A DNA stretch of 64,000 nt from an uncultured Bacteroidia bacterium (GTDB lineage: Bacteria; Bacteroidota; Bacteroidia; Bacteroidales; Prolixibacteraceae). Location of the stretch: NCBI GenBank assembly GCA_903918045.1, contig CAIXCY010000016.1, positions 1 to 64,000 of the forward strand, in the 5' to 3' direction. The notes beneath the pieces were generated by a model that had not been told where the DNA came from, searched no databases, and saw only the letters and a program-made list of their open reading frames with translations. The translations under genes were made by a program, and so were the position numbers. Shown one piece after another: positions 17,475-26,277 of the stretch (within the stretch, counting starts at the first letter, position 1; each line of letters begins with the position of its first letter).

Positions 17475-20133
17475 AAATAAATCGAATTAAGAAATTTCGG
17501 CCGCGCTGAGGTGTACGATAGGAATAGAAGCCTCCGTCAGCGGATCTGATTCCAGGATCGGCATATTGCTTGTCTAATAAATTGTTACAAATCAATTGTG
17601 CATTAAATCCGGGTAAGATATCCTTATACATCATTGAGCCATTGAATAATACAAATGCCGGAAAGTTGCCGGGATTGGCACTGACTGAAGTTCCGGCTCC
17701 GACAGGCCGGTTACTTACATAATTCATTCTCAGGTTCAGATTTAGATGGTTAAAGTAGATTGCATTAACCCCTGTATTAAAGTGAAACGCTGAAATGTCT
17801 CCAATCCGCTGATAGCTATTTGTCAGAACCCCGTTTTTTAGAATATTGTTTTTGGGATCGGTATAGGTGAAATTGGCATAAATTGCATATTGATTTAATT
17901 TGATAGTCATACTGGACTGTAGCCCCTGAATTTTCAGGGCGCCGATAGCCTGATTCTGACCCGTTGTAGTCCCGTCGGCCAATTTCACAATGCCTGTGCC
18001 TACAACACCATTAAACTGAGAATTATAATAAACAAGATCGACAAAGATGTTTTTAGTAAAACGGTAGGCAATGCTTAAATCAAGATTAGATACCTTTTCG
18101 GGGTTAAGATTTGGATTATTGACTTTACGCGAGGTGTTGGTTGAAAATTTGGTCCAGTTTGAGGCATTCTGAAATGCACTCGCATAAACACCCTTAAAGA
18201 TAAATTTACCCGGGGTCACCACCAGGGCTATTCGCGGATTAAACTGAGAGCCAAATCCTCCGGTAACACGTATTTTATTATAATCGTAACGTCCGCCAAC
18301 CGTAAACTTGTAAATCTCCTTAAACTTCAGGGTTCCTTGTGCATAGGCTCCCAGATCATAAATAGTGAAATCATTCCCTCCCACTATGGCATCACCGGAA
18401 CTTCTTCCAATTTCAATAACACTGGATGGATTTAGGAGTGCATTTGGAATTTTATTGGGTGCAACAAGGTCGTTACCAATATAAGTGGCCGTACGGTAAT
18501 CTCCCTGAATGGAACTGTTTCGTACTTCCATACCACTTACCACGTTGATCAGCGAATTGGGATTATAGGTTATCTTAAATTCGTTTCGAAACTGCCTTGA
18601 AATCTGATAATAAAATTCGGTTACCCAAAAAGGGTTGACATTGGCTGCCAGATCTGCACTCCCAAGTGACCCGTTTGAATAATTGAGCAGGTAAACAGCT
18701 TTTGAATTATCCGATACTTCAGTGATCCGGTACTCGGAGAAGTTCATCAGGTTAATTTTTTCAGAAATATTGTTATCGTATTTCATATAGAAAAAAGATT
18801 GTTTGGGTGCCCACCTGCTACCATTATTTGAACCTGCTTCATTGTTGTCGTTGTAGTAGTTGGTTCCACCCGACTGAGTTTTCCAAAATTCATATCCTAA
18901 CTGGAGATTTTTCATCTTTAATTTTCCATTAAAATACCAATGGTCGGAGATGTTGGAATACCCGATTGAATTTCCATTTAATTTTTGATTCAGGGCTGCC
19001 TTATCGTAATTTCTGGCAGCATTTGCACCAGCTTCCGTCAACCCAACTGAAACAGTATCGCCCTGCTGATCCCTGTTTATTGTAAAATAGGGGTTGTCAG
19101 ATCCAATATGGTTAGTTTTCACGAAACCGGCGGCATTGGAATTCACGCCTAAAAAAGAGCCGTAATCGATTGCATTATAGTTGGAGGGATCGTAGTTAAA
19201 CTCCGAATATCCTGAAAGGTTCTCTTCTGATGAGTTAAATCGTTTTATCGTTGTAGAAAAAGAGACATTATTTTTTCTGGCCGCTATAGTCATGTCCAGG
19301 TATTTGGTATTGTAGCTACCCCATCCGGAATTGAGTTTGACACCCAGATTCTTTTTCCCGGCAAGCTGATCCGGGTCGCGCGTGATTACATTGACCACTC
19401 CCACCAGGGCATTAGCCCCGTACATTGTTGATGCAGGACCATAGAGTACCTCAACCCTTTCTACATTGGAAACAGGAAACTGGCGCGACCAATAGGAGAT
19501 ATTCGACCATAAATCATTCTCTTCAACCCCGTCGACCAGAAAGAGTGTCCGGTCTGTATTATTGGAGCGATAACCTCTTTGATAAATATTTGAATAGGTA
19601 GGACCAAAGGTTCTGGAGACATCAAATCCGGGTAAATCGCTAAAGACCTGTTCCAAATCAATATATCCGCGATTTATAATATCTTCTCTGGAGATCACCA
19701 TCACGGTTGCAGGAGCTTCATGCAGATTTTCCGCACGTTTGGATACCGATATAATTTGAATACTTGATCCTGCCTGCTTAATCTCATTGATGATCTGTTC
19801 AAACTTCGGCGGACCAAAAAGTTCTGCATCAAAATCGGGTTTTATCTTTATCAGTTTATTGGCGAAGGAAATAGCCAGACTGGTGGAGTCAATGGCCAAA
19901 CTTGAAACCGACATTAACCTGTAAGCCTGGATCAGTTGTTTTTGTGAAAACCCATTTTCCATGCAAGGCTGAAGCATCCGTTGTACGTCGTTAAATAATC
20001 CGATATCATATTTTTTTTGAGCCTCATTTATTACATTATCGTCGCATTCCTGACTCCACGACTGGAGTGAATAGAACATAACCACAATCAGAAATAAAAT
20101 ACGGTAATGGCTGCTGGCTTTAGTCTTGGACAT
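17464..20133 (-). CDS. TonB-dependent outer-membrane receptor
   Basis: 889 aa with a signal peptide (residues 10-28), a helical TPR-like N-terminal extension (about 30-110, ECDDNVINEAQKKYDIGLF...), a plug domain (about 128-250, APATVMVISREDI, FLVDGVEEND, VERVEVLYGPASTMYGANA) and a beta-barrel ending in RGRNFLIRFIYEF. The C-terminal aromatic is typical of outer-membrane barrels. It has no carboxypeptidase-like N-domain and no SusD partner nearby, so it is not a standard SusC. Its ATG overlaps the stop codon of the WD40-ATPase gene (TAATG), implying coupled translation. In this context it may import a nutrient or act as a surface signal receptor feeding the kinases encoded downstream. Confidence 0.92.
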   Translation of the reverse strand: MSKTKASSHYRILFLIVVMFYSLQSWSQECDDNVINEAQKKYDIGLFNDVQRMLQPCMENGFSQKQLIQAYRLMSVSSLAIDSTSLAISFANKLIKIKPDFDAELFGPPKFEQIINEIKQAGSSIQIISVSKRAENLHEAPATVMVISREDIINRGYIDLEQVFSDLPGFDVSRTFGPTYSNIYQRGYRSNNTDRTLFLVDGVEENDLWSNISYWSRQFPVSNVERVEVLYGPASTMYGANALVGVVNVITRDPDQLAGKKNLGVKLNSGWGSYNTKYLDMTIAARKNNVSFSTTIKRFNSSEENLSGYSEFNYDPSNYNAIDYGSFLGVNSNAAGFVKTNHIGSDNPYFTINRDQQGDTVSVGLTEAGANAARNYDKAALNQKLNGNSIGYSNISDHWYFNGKLKMKNLQLGYEFWKTQSGGTNYYNDNNEAGSNNGSRWAPKQSFFYMKYDNNISEKINLMNFSEYRITEVSDNSKAVYLLNYSNGSLGSADLAANVNPFWVTEFYYQISRQFRNEFKITYNPNSLINVVSGMEVRNSSIQGDYRTATYIGNDLVAPNKIPNALLNPSSVIEIGRSSGDAIVGGNDFTIYDLGAYAQGTLKFKEIYKFTVGGRYDYNKIRVTGGFGSQFNPRIALVVTPGKFIFKGVYASAFQNASNWTKFSTNTSRKVNNPNLNPEKVSNLDLSIAYRFTKNIFVDLVYYNSQFNGVVGTGIVKLADGTTTGQNQAIGALKIQGLQSSMTIKLNQYAIYANFTYTDPKNNILKNGVLTNSYQRIGDISAFHFNTGVNAIYFNHLNLNLRMNYVSNRPVGAGTSVSANPGNFPAFVLFNGSMMYKDILPGFNAQLICNNLLDKQYADPGIRSADGGFYSYRTPQRGRNFLIRFIYEF

Positions 20134-23100
20134 TACTTATCGGTTTTAAATTGGGGACACAGCTCCTGGTATAAAATATCCTTACCTACGAAGGTTGTCC
20201 ACTCATTTTTTGTTAAATTACGGTTTACCTTTAGGCAGATCCTTGATGCCAGCAGATCGCTGTTTATCTCGGAAACCCGGATTGTCTTATCGTTACTGGC
20301 CGATATCAGACTATTTCCATCCGGAGTAAAGAGTGCCTCCATTACCCATGAATCGTGACCGGCAATTATAATCGGGTTTTGTTTTGGTTCATCCGGGTTC
20401 CATATCCGGATAGTATTGTCGTAACTTGTGCTTACAAATGTTTTGTTGTCGGGACTAAACCGGAGGGAAGTTATACCTGAACGATGATCCAGATATTCCA
20501 ATGGGTTTTTTGTTGGTTCGGAGAGGTTCCATAAATTGATCATCCCTGAATTGTATCCGGCAAGTAACAATCCGCCATCGGAATTAAGCGATATGGAGAG
20601 GATTTGTTTTTTCGTATTGAGCAAAACCGGTGTTTCGTTGAAATTTGAAACCTGAAACAGTTTGACAACACCCTTCTGATCAGCAAATGCGATTTTTTTT
20701 CCGTCACCCGAAATTGCCAGATCCTTTACCGGTGCCTCCATTTGAATTGAAAACAGGGGTAGGTTCAGCGCATTAAGATCCCACACTTTACAGAAACCGT
20801 CAGCTCCGATAGTGACTATTCTGTTTTGCGAGATAAAACCGATTTTGTTGATTATTCCTATGTGGGCAACCACGCTTCCGGGTAAACTCCCCACCTCTCC
20901 ATTATTCCAGAAGAGAATCGTCCCATCTGCAGTCCCCGCAACTACCCCCTTTTGATCGGCAGCAACAGCCCGTATACCGCTCCCCGCAAGACCGTTTGTG
21001 CTGAGTGAACCGGGTTTCTCATGGGGGGTATTTAATGACCACACGAATAAGTGACCGTCGTCACTCGCTGAGAAAAGTCGTTTCCCATCTTTGGATAATG
21101 CAACTCCCCTGACAGCATCTTTATGTCCGCGAAAAACCAATTTATCAACACCCGCATTTGAGAGGGCATTATAAATATCAGGATCATCCTTTCGTCCTCC
21201 ATTATCATGATTAAAATTAAAGGCATGGCCGGCCAGAAGAGCCGATAATACCGGATTTGTCCCGGCTACGCGTTGAGATTGAATGGCCATAGAACGTGCG
21301 ATAGCCAAAAGTCTTAACCGTTGTGTCTTAATTTCGGACCGAACGGCCTGATCTGCCGATTTTTCTGCCCTTCTGGCTGAGGTATCAGCCAATATTTTTG
21401 CTGCACGGGCAACAATTTCGCTTCGCTTTGCCCGCATTGCTGCCGAGTCGGCCAATACTTTGGCTGACTTAGCCGCCAGTTCACTTTTTTGGGCTGAATC
21501 CTGCTGTGCAACGGCAAATAGTCTCTGCTCCTCCGTGATTAGCTTTTGTTGTTCTGCAATTTTCTGTTGCTGTTCTGCAATCCGTTTCTGTGCAACGGCC
21601 TCTTTACGTTGTATCTCAGCCCTTTTATTTTCATTTTCCAGTTCAATCCCCTTTTCAATAATTATTTTACTGCTGGCATCAGCCTTTAATTTTGAGTCAA
21701 CAGATATTATCAAAAACAGAATTGAGATAATCGATGCTATACTTAGAAAAATAACGATTTTTCGGGAACGGCTTAACTCTCTTTTTTGGGCGTTCTCTTT
21801 TTTCCTGATTTCGAAATCAGACTCCTTCTTGCTGTAATCCAGAAAATCGATAGCCCGCTCAAAACCTGGATCATAACGTTCACCCCAGTACGGAGTCGGC
21901 TTATTCTTTTGCTTCCATTTAACCCCGATTTCCAACTCAGGATTGGTCCACAACCCCGATTTCCCCTGTTGGTATAATTCTGCAGACCTGGATAAACGAA
22001 GGTATAATTCTGCCGATTTAGTCTCTTCATCGACCCAATCCCGAAGTCTCTCCCACACCCGCATAATACTCTCATGAGAGATGTCTATTACAGTGTCAGA
22101 TTGGATCGGAACATCATGTGGCGGCATTAAAAATGTTCTTCCAGGCGCCCTGAACTGATCTATTATTTCAATCAGATCGCTCTCAGATGCATTGATCGTT
22201 TTAACGATATCCGAAAAAATGGTCGGTCTTCGGGTGCCTCTTTTCTCTGCACTAAGATCGGTAAGCGATTTAAATAAACGCTCCGTATTGACCTTTTGTT
22301 CCTCCCTATTGAGTTGACCAAAAATCTCCTCCGCATGGAGTGACAACGCTGAATTAATTGTTCCAACTGCCTCGTAATGAAGAATATCCAAAGGCTGATC
22401 TCCGATCCTGTTTATATTCCAGTAATCCCAGGCACGCATTAATGCATGCTGCATCACGGGTAGCTGATCTGTCTTATTTCCTAAATCAGCGATCAGACGT
22501 TCGACCAGTTTAATCGAAATATCATCTCCATTTACTTGAACCGGTTTTATAATTGCATCCTTGAGAGATTGAAGTGTCATCCGGGGAACCAGGAAATGAC
22601 CTTTGTTAATAGCCTCTGTTAATCCGGGTATTTCGGTACACGGGTCCAAAAAATCTGACCTCATTGTCAGAATAATAAAAATAGGGGCATTAAAATCCTT
22701 CTTACGGACTAAATCAAGGAACAGATTGATAAAAATAAATGTTTCCTCTTTATCGACTTCCGAATTGACCTTCTTCTGATATCTGAAGGTCTCCTCAAAC
22801 TGGTCAATAACAATAAGCCAGGGATCGCACCCCAGATCGTTATGTACTTTTAATAATGGATTATTATCAATGCGTAAGGACTTTTCAATATCTTTTGGTT
22901 GGATTAAAGCTGTCCCTTTAGTTTTCGCCTTTCGGTTAAAAGTCTGAGCGTATTCTGTTGCAAAGGAGAGGACCGGATTATCTCCGGGCTTAAAAACTGT
23001 AATATCCCAGTGGTTCTGATCGTGAATCTCACTCTTTCGGATAGCCGGGATAACCCCTGCCCTCATTAGCGAAGATTTACCGCTTCCGGAAGAGCCTATA

Positions 23101-23240
23101 ATAGCAAGGAAATGGGTGTCGCGAAGAACCGAAACAATATTTTCGATCTGACTCTCCCGTCCAAAAAACAGGTGACTCTCCTCCGTTTCAAAACTTCGGA
23201 TGCCGGGAAAAGGATTAAGGTGAGGTTTTAGTTGAGCCAT
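20133..23240 (-). CDS. nSTAND-type NTPase with coiled coil and WD40 repeats
   Basis: 1035 aa. It starts with NPFPGIRSFETEESHLFFGRE, the entry motif of the novel-STAND (nSTAND1-like) family, then Walker A GSSGSGKSS (49-57), Walker B-like PWLIVIDQFEETF and a winged-helix-like region to about 400. A membrane span follows near 490-510 (IVIFLSIASIISILFLII), then a long Ala/Gln/Lys coiled coil with internal repeats (KVLADSAAMRAKRSEIVARAAKILADTSARRAEKS), and about six WD40 repeats (690-1000, for example FRGHKDAVRGVALS, VWSLN, IRIWNPDE). STAND proteins are ATP-driven assembly switches; the WD40 blades usually bind ligand or partner. Membrane anchoring and coupling to a TonB receptor suggest envelope sensing. 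It is the first gene of the long operon. Confidence 0.9.
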   Translation of the reverse strand: MAQLKPHLNPFPGIRSFETEESHLFFGRESQIENIVSVLRDTHFLAIIGSSGSGKSSLMRAGVIPAIRKSEIHDQNHWDITVFKPGDNPVLSFATEYAQTFNRKAKTKGTALIQPKDIEKSLRIDNNPLLKVHNDLGCDPWLIVIDQFEETFRYQKKVNSEVDKEETFIFINLFLDLVRKKDFNAPIFIILTMRSDFLDPCTEIPGLTEAINKGHFLVPRMTLQSLKDAIIKPVQVNGDDISIKLVERLIADLGNKTDQLPVMQHALMRAWDYWNINRIGDQPLDILHYEAVGTINSALSLHAEEIFGQLNREEQKVNTERLFKSLTDLSAEKRGTRRPTIFSDIVKTINASESDLIEIIDQFRAPGRTFLMPPHDVPIQSDTVIDISHESIMRVWERLRDWVDEETKSAELYLRLSRSAELYQQGKSGLWTNPELEIGVKWKQKNKPTPYWGERYDPGFERAIDFLDYSKKESDFEIRKKENAQKRELSRSRKIVIFLSIASIISILFLIISVDSKLKADASSKIIIEKGIELENENKRAEIQRKEAVAQKRIAEQQQKIAEQQKLITEEQRLFAVAQQDSAQKSELAAKSAKVLADSAAMRAKRSEIVARAAKILADTSARRAEKSADQAVRSEIKTQRLRLLAIARSMAIQSQRVAGTNPVLSALLAGHAFNFNHDNGGRKDDPDIYNALSNAGVDKLVFRGHKDAVRGVALSKDGKRLFSASDDGHLFVWSLNTPHEKPGSLSTNGLAGSGIRAVAADQKGVVAGTADGTILFWNNGEVGSLPGSVVAHIGIINKIGFISQNRIVTIGADGFCKVWDLNALNLPLFSIQMEAPVKDLAISGDGKKIAFADQKGVVKLFQVSNFNETPVLLNTKKQILSISLNSDGGLLLAGYNSGMINLWNLSEPTKNPLEYLDHRSGITSLRFSPDNKTFVSTSYDNTIRIWNPDEPKQNPIIIAGHDSWVMEALFTPDGNSLISASNDKTIRVSEINSDLLASRICLKVNRNLTKNEWTTFVGKDILYQELCPQFKTDK

Positions 23241-23507
23241 TTTAATTTACTTATTCAAAAAAATTTCTTCCTGCCATGACATATAACAACTAAGTGGTTA
23301 TTTAGTTACGAAAAAAAAAATGTTTTTAACGAAACAATACACTTAGTCCACAAATTATCGGTTGCAAGGACTTAAATAACTGAATAAGAGGGTGAATACT
23401 AGTAAGGCAGCAAAGTGGTTCTGAGTTCGTCTTACTTTCAGATGCAATGGGATCGAATTATGGCTGAATAAACGGTAAATTAAAACCCTATTTATTCCTG
23501 GGGGAAT

Positions 23508-24686
23508 TCAGTTGCGGCCGTTAAACCGAATTGCCATTAAAGTTATATCATCGGATTGGGGCACTCCTGCCGAGAATTCGGAAACTGAAGCAAATGATTT
23601 TCGGACAACCTCTTCGATTGGACCTCCCATCTGCTCATGCAAATAGGTGACCAGCCGAACATCCCCATAAGGCTCCTCCTGATTATTAAAGGCTTCAGTC
23701 ACCCCATCTGTAAAAAGGAATAACAAATCCCCGGGATTTAATTTTACATTTTTTGATTGATATTCAACATCTTCAATACACCCCAAAATAGGACCTCCGG
23801 TCATTTCAACTAATTTCACATTATTTTCTGAAACGATGTACGGTGGATTATGGCCTGCATTAACGTATTCAATCTCGCCACTGGCTATATTTAGGATTCC
23901 GTAGAAAACGGTAACGAACATCAATGAATCATTGTCATTGCAAAGCAACCTGTTCACATAGTTCATGCATTCGTGCGTTGTTACACCCTTAATTCCGGTT
24001 GCCCTGATCAGTGTTCGACTAACAGCCATAAATATTGCAGCAGTTACCCCTTTGCCTGAAACGTCTCCGATCACAAAGCCGAGTCGTTGGTTATCGATCA
24101 TAAAGAAATCGAAGAAGTCACCTCCAACCTCCTTGGCCGCTATCATAGAGGCAAAAATGGAGAATTCAGGGAAGTCAGGGAATGGAGGAAATATTTTAGG
24201 AAGAATGGCCTGCTGAATCCCGCGCGCAGTTCGCAGATCCTGCTGTATTGCAATTAACTGATCGTGCTCCTGCGCACTATTCCACGCTAAGGCAATCTCA
24301 TCAACCGACTTATTGATTGTGATCTCAAGGTCATCAAAACTGATTGGCTTTGTGAGAAAATCAAAAGCACCCCGGTTCATCGCAGTCCGGATATTTTCCA
24401 TATCCCCATATGCCGAAACAACCACTGTCTTTAATAATGGATTTTTTAGCTCCTTCAACTTCAGCAGTAACGTCAACCCATCCATTTCAGGCATATTTAT
24501 GTCGGAAAGGATAAGTCTTATTTCAGGCTGTTCGATCAGCATTGAAAGCGCTTCCAAACCGTTGTGTGCAAATACAAAATTGTACAAACCATCTTTGATT
24601 TGCGTGCGAAACTTTTGCCTGATAAGTGACTCAAGGTCAACCTCATCATCCACAACCATAATCTTCATTTCCAACTTATCACCCAT
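23508..24686 (-). CDS. Response regulator with PP2C/SpoIIE-type phosphatase output (second copy)
   Basis: 392 aa, the same architecture as the product at 6915-8099. The receiver has D13-D14, phosphoacceptor D62 (SDINMPEMDG) and K113 (LTKP). A helical linker leads to a PPM phosphatase with VGGDFFDFF, GDVSGKG (207-213), a GHNPPY loop and the C-terminal QSDDITLMAIRF. It lies 63 bp behind the STAS gene and the RsbW-like gene on the same strand, giving the classical phosphatase/antagonist/kinase trio of a partner-switching module (RsbU/V/W-like). The upstream kinase that phosphorylates its receiver is not in the same transcription unit; the soluble histidine kinase at 8748-9626 is one candidate. 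Confidence 0.93.
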   Translation of the reverse strand: MGDKLEMKIMVVDDEVDLESLIRQKFRTQIKDGLYNFVFAHNGLEALSMLIEQPEIRLILSDINMPEMDGLTLLLKLKELKNPLLKTVVVSAYGDMENIRTAMNRGAFDFLTKPISFDDLEITINKSVDEIALAWNSAQEHDQLIAIQQDLRTARGIQQAILPKIFPPFPDFPEFSIFASMIAAKEVGGDFFDFFMIDNQRLGFVIGDVSGKGVTAAIFMAVSRTLIRATGIKGVTTHECMNYVNRLLCNDNDSLMFVTVFYGILNIASGEIEYVNAGHNPPYIVSENNVKLVEMTGGPILGCIEDVEYQSKNVKLNPGDLLFLFTDGVTEAFNNQEEPYGDVRLVTYLHEQMGGPIEEVVRKSFASVSEFSAGVPQSDDITLMAIRFNGRN

Positions 24687-24749
24687 AAATTCGGCAACTT
24701 AATTTTTATGATTTTCAATAATTGCCCCTTAATTTCATAATGGAGCGTA

Positions 24750-25079
24750 TTATCCCTTAATCGCTGCTTCCTTATGAGGGAATATCGTAAAAATGGAAGA
24801 AAATCCTGAAATATCGAAGATCTCTTTAATCCCCGGCTGAAGGCTGCACAGACTGAAATGTCCTTTGGAGGCCATCATTTTTTTCTGAACAACCAGGAAA
24901 ACCCTTAAACCTGAACTGCTGATATAATTAAGTGCTGTACAGTCAAGAACAATTCGTAAGGCTCCTTCTTCCAGGATACCCATCATTGTTTTTTCGAATT
25001 CACCCGCATTGGTCGTATCGACACGTCCCTCAACGCTCACTAATACATATTCTTCTGTTTTAAAAACTTCTACATTCAT
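24750..25079 (-). CDS. STAS-domain anti-sigma-factor-antagonist-like protein
   Basis: 109 aa, one STAS domain, the normal length for RsbV/SpoIIAA proteins. The phosphorylation loop reads NYISSSGLRVFLV, so the conserved Ser (S55, equivalent to the Ser in the RsbV DSxG loop) is present. Its ATG overlaps the stop of the RsbW-like gene (ATGA), a typical arrangement for switch kinase and antagonist made in equal amounts. The expected cycle is phosphorylation by the neighbouring GHKL ATPase and dephosphorylation by the REC-PP2C protein encoded downstream. Confidence 0.92.
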   Translation of the reverse strand: MNVEVFKTEEYVLVSVEGRVDTTNAGEFEKTMMGILEEGALRIVLDCTALNYISSSGLRVFLVVQKKMMASKGHFSLCSLQPGIKEIFDISGFSSIFTIFPHKEAAIKG

Positions 25080-25492
25080 ACAATAATATTTTTTGTAAGT
25101 ATTAAAAAATTCTTGTTCTCCTTACGTTTATATTCAACCTTATCCATAATCTTCTTGATCAGGAAAATCCCCAATCCTCCGATCTGCCTGTCTTCAGTGG
25201 AAAGAGAGATATCCGGATCCTCTTTCAGGGTTGGGTCGTAAGCTATTCCATCATCAATAAATGTGATATACAGTTGGTCCAGATCATTTTTAAAATCAAT
25301 TTCAATGGTGTGCTCCAGTTGGTCGTCAAATCCATATAAAATGATGTTGGTCAGAGCCTCCTCAACAACAAGATTTAAAGAAAATACAAGTGGAACAGAG
25401 AGTTCCCACTCTTCGCCTAATTCGTCCAGGTAAGCCACTACCCGGTTCAGTTCTAACATCTGATTCTTAACCAATAGTGTTTTGCAATTCAT
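25076..25492 (-). CDS. RsbW-like serine kinase / anti-sigma factor (GHKL ATPase)
   Basis: 138 aa, a single HATPase_c_2-type domain. It has the N-box LVVEEALTNIILYGF (E45, N49), the G1 motif IDDGIAYDPT (D81, G82) and the G2 motif GGLGIFLIKKIMDKVEY, all consistent with an active nucleotide-binding switch kinase that phosphorylates a STAS partner. It overlaps the downstream STAS gene by 4 bp. In Bacillus-type systems such proteins sequester a sigma factor, but none is encoded in this window, so the bound target is unknown. The 270 bp upstream of its start contain no recognised promoter match. Confidence 0.92.
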   Translation of the reverse strand: MNCKTLLVKNQMLELNRVVAYLDELGEEWELSVPLVFSLNLVVEEALTNIILYGFDDQLEHTIEIDFKNDLDQLYITFIDDGIAYDPTLKEDPDISLSTEDRQIGGLGIFLIKKIMDKVEYKRKENKNFLILTKNIIV

Positions 25493-25762
25493 CCTTCAGG
25501 TTTTCAATGGCATATAAGATAAGTAACGACATCTAAAGTTGCAGTATCCGAGTATGATTGAAGTAACATTTATAATAGGCTGCAACCTTCTGACAAAATA
25601 GTTGATGAGATTAGTCATCAAAACACAATGCCGCAAGGTAGTTAAATTTAATTACGTCCAATAGTTATCATACAAAAATCCGCAACAAGGTACTTAAGAT
25701 CCTGTTTTTTATCACTTTACTCATCCTTCAGTAAAATTTTCACAGGCCAGATTAGGACCTGG

Positions 25763-26056
25763 TCATAACAGCAGATCACCCAGGCTAGTCATTTCAAAAA
25801 CATATTTAACATTTGGATCAGCATTTTCAATTTTAAGCGTAAATCCCTGTCTTTTGACCTCTTTCAATGCCATAAGTATCATCCTGATTCCGAGTGATCC
25901 CAGGAAACTAACTTCAGAAAAATCGAGTACGACAGGAGCCTCGAGGCCATTCAGACAGGCAAAAAATTTAACCTCATTATTGGAAACATAGTTACTGTCA
26001 AGTCGCCCGGAAAAGGCAATTTTAACTATGGATGTATCCGATTGAATAACTTTCAT
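25763..26056 (-). CDS. Second STAS-domain protein
   Basis: 97 aa STAS domain. The switch loop is SFLGSLGIRMILMAL, with Ser54 at the phosphorylation position although the preceding Asp is replaced by Gly. It is monocistronic or leads the RsbW-like operon across a 270-bp gap, and it is divergent from the ABC transporter operon whose ATPase has an RsbW-like tail. That arrangement makes the tail a reasonable candidate binding partner, which is inference only. Confidence 0.88.
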   Translation of the reverse strand: MKVIQSDTSIVKIAFSGRLDSNYVSNNEVKFFACLNGLEAPVVLDFSEVSFLGSLGIRMILMALKEVKRQGFTLKIENADPNVKYVFEMTSLGDLLL

Positions 26057-26219
26057 ACGATTAAATATTTAATTAGAAACTTCAGTGATCTATATATCAA
26101 TATGAATATCAAGATATTACTACTACCCGAACCCTGGCGGCTGATTAATGTATAGCACTTTTCAAGGAATAAAGATAGGATTTTAAATTTAAGACAAGAT
26201 AATTAAGTAATTCGAATTA

Positions 26220-26251
26220 TTTAGTAAATGCCGGGAAATAAATTATATTTG
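26220..26251 (+). promoter_or_regulatory. Promoter of the amino-acid-type ABC transporter operon
   Basis: TTTA at 26220-26223, a 20-bp spacer, then TATATTTG at 26244-26251, an exact TANNTTTG -7 element. Transcription would start near 26257, giving a leader of about 20 nt before the ATG at 26278. The -7 box is bracketed by CCGGG (26231-26235) and CCCGG (26252-26256), a short inverted repeat that could be an operator. The element lies in the 221-bp gap between this operon and the divergent STAS gene. Confidence 0.65.
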
Positions 26252-26277
26252 CCCGGACTCCCAATACTACACAACTT

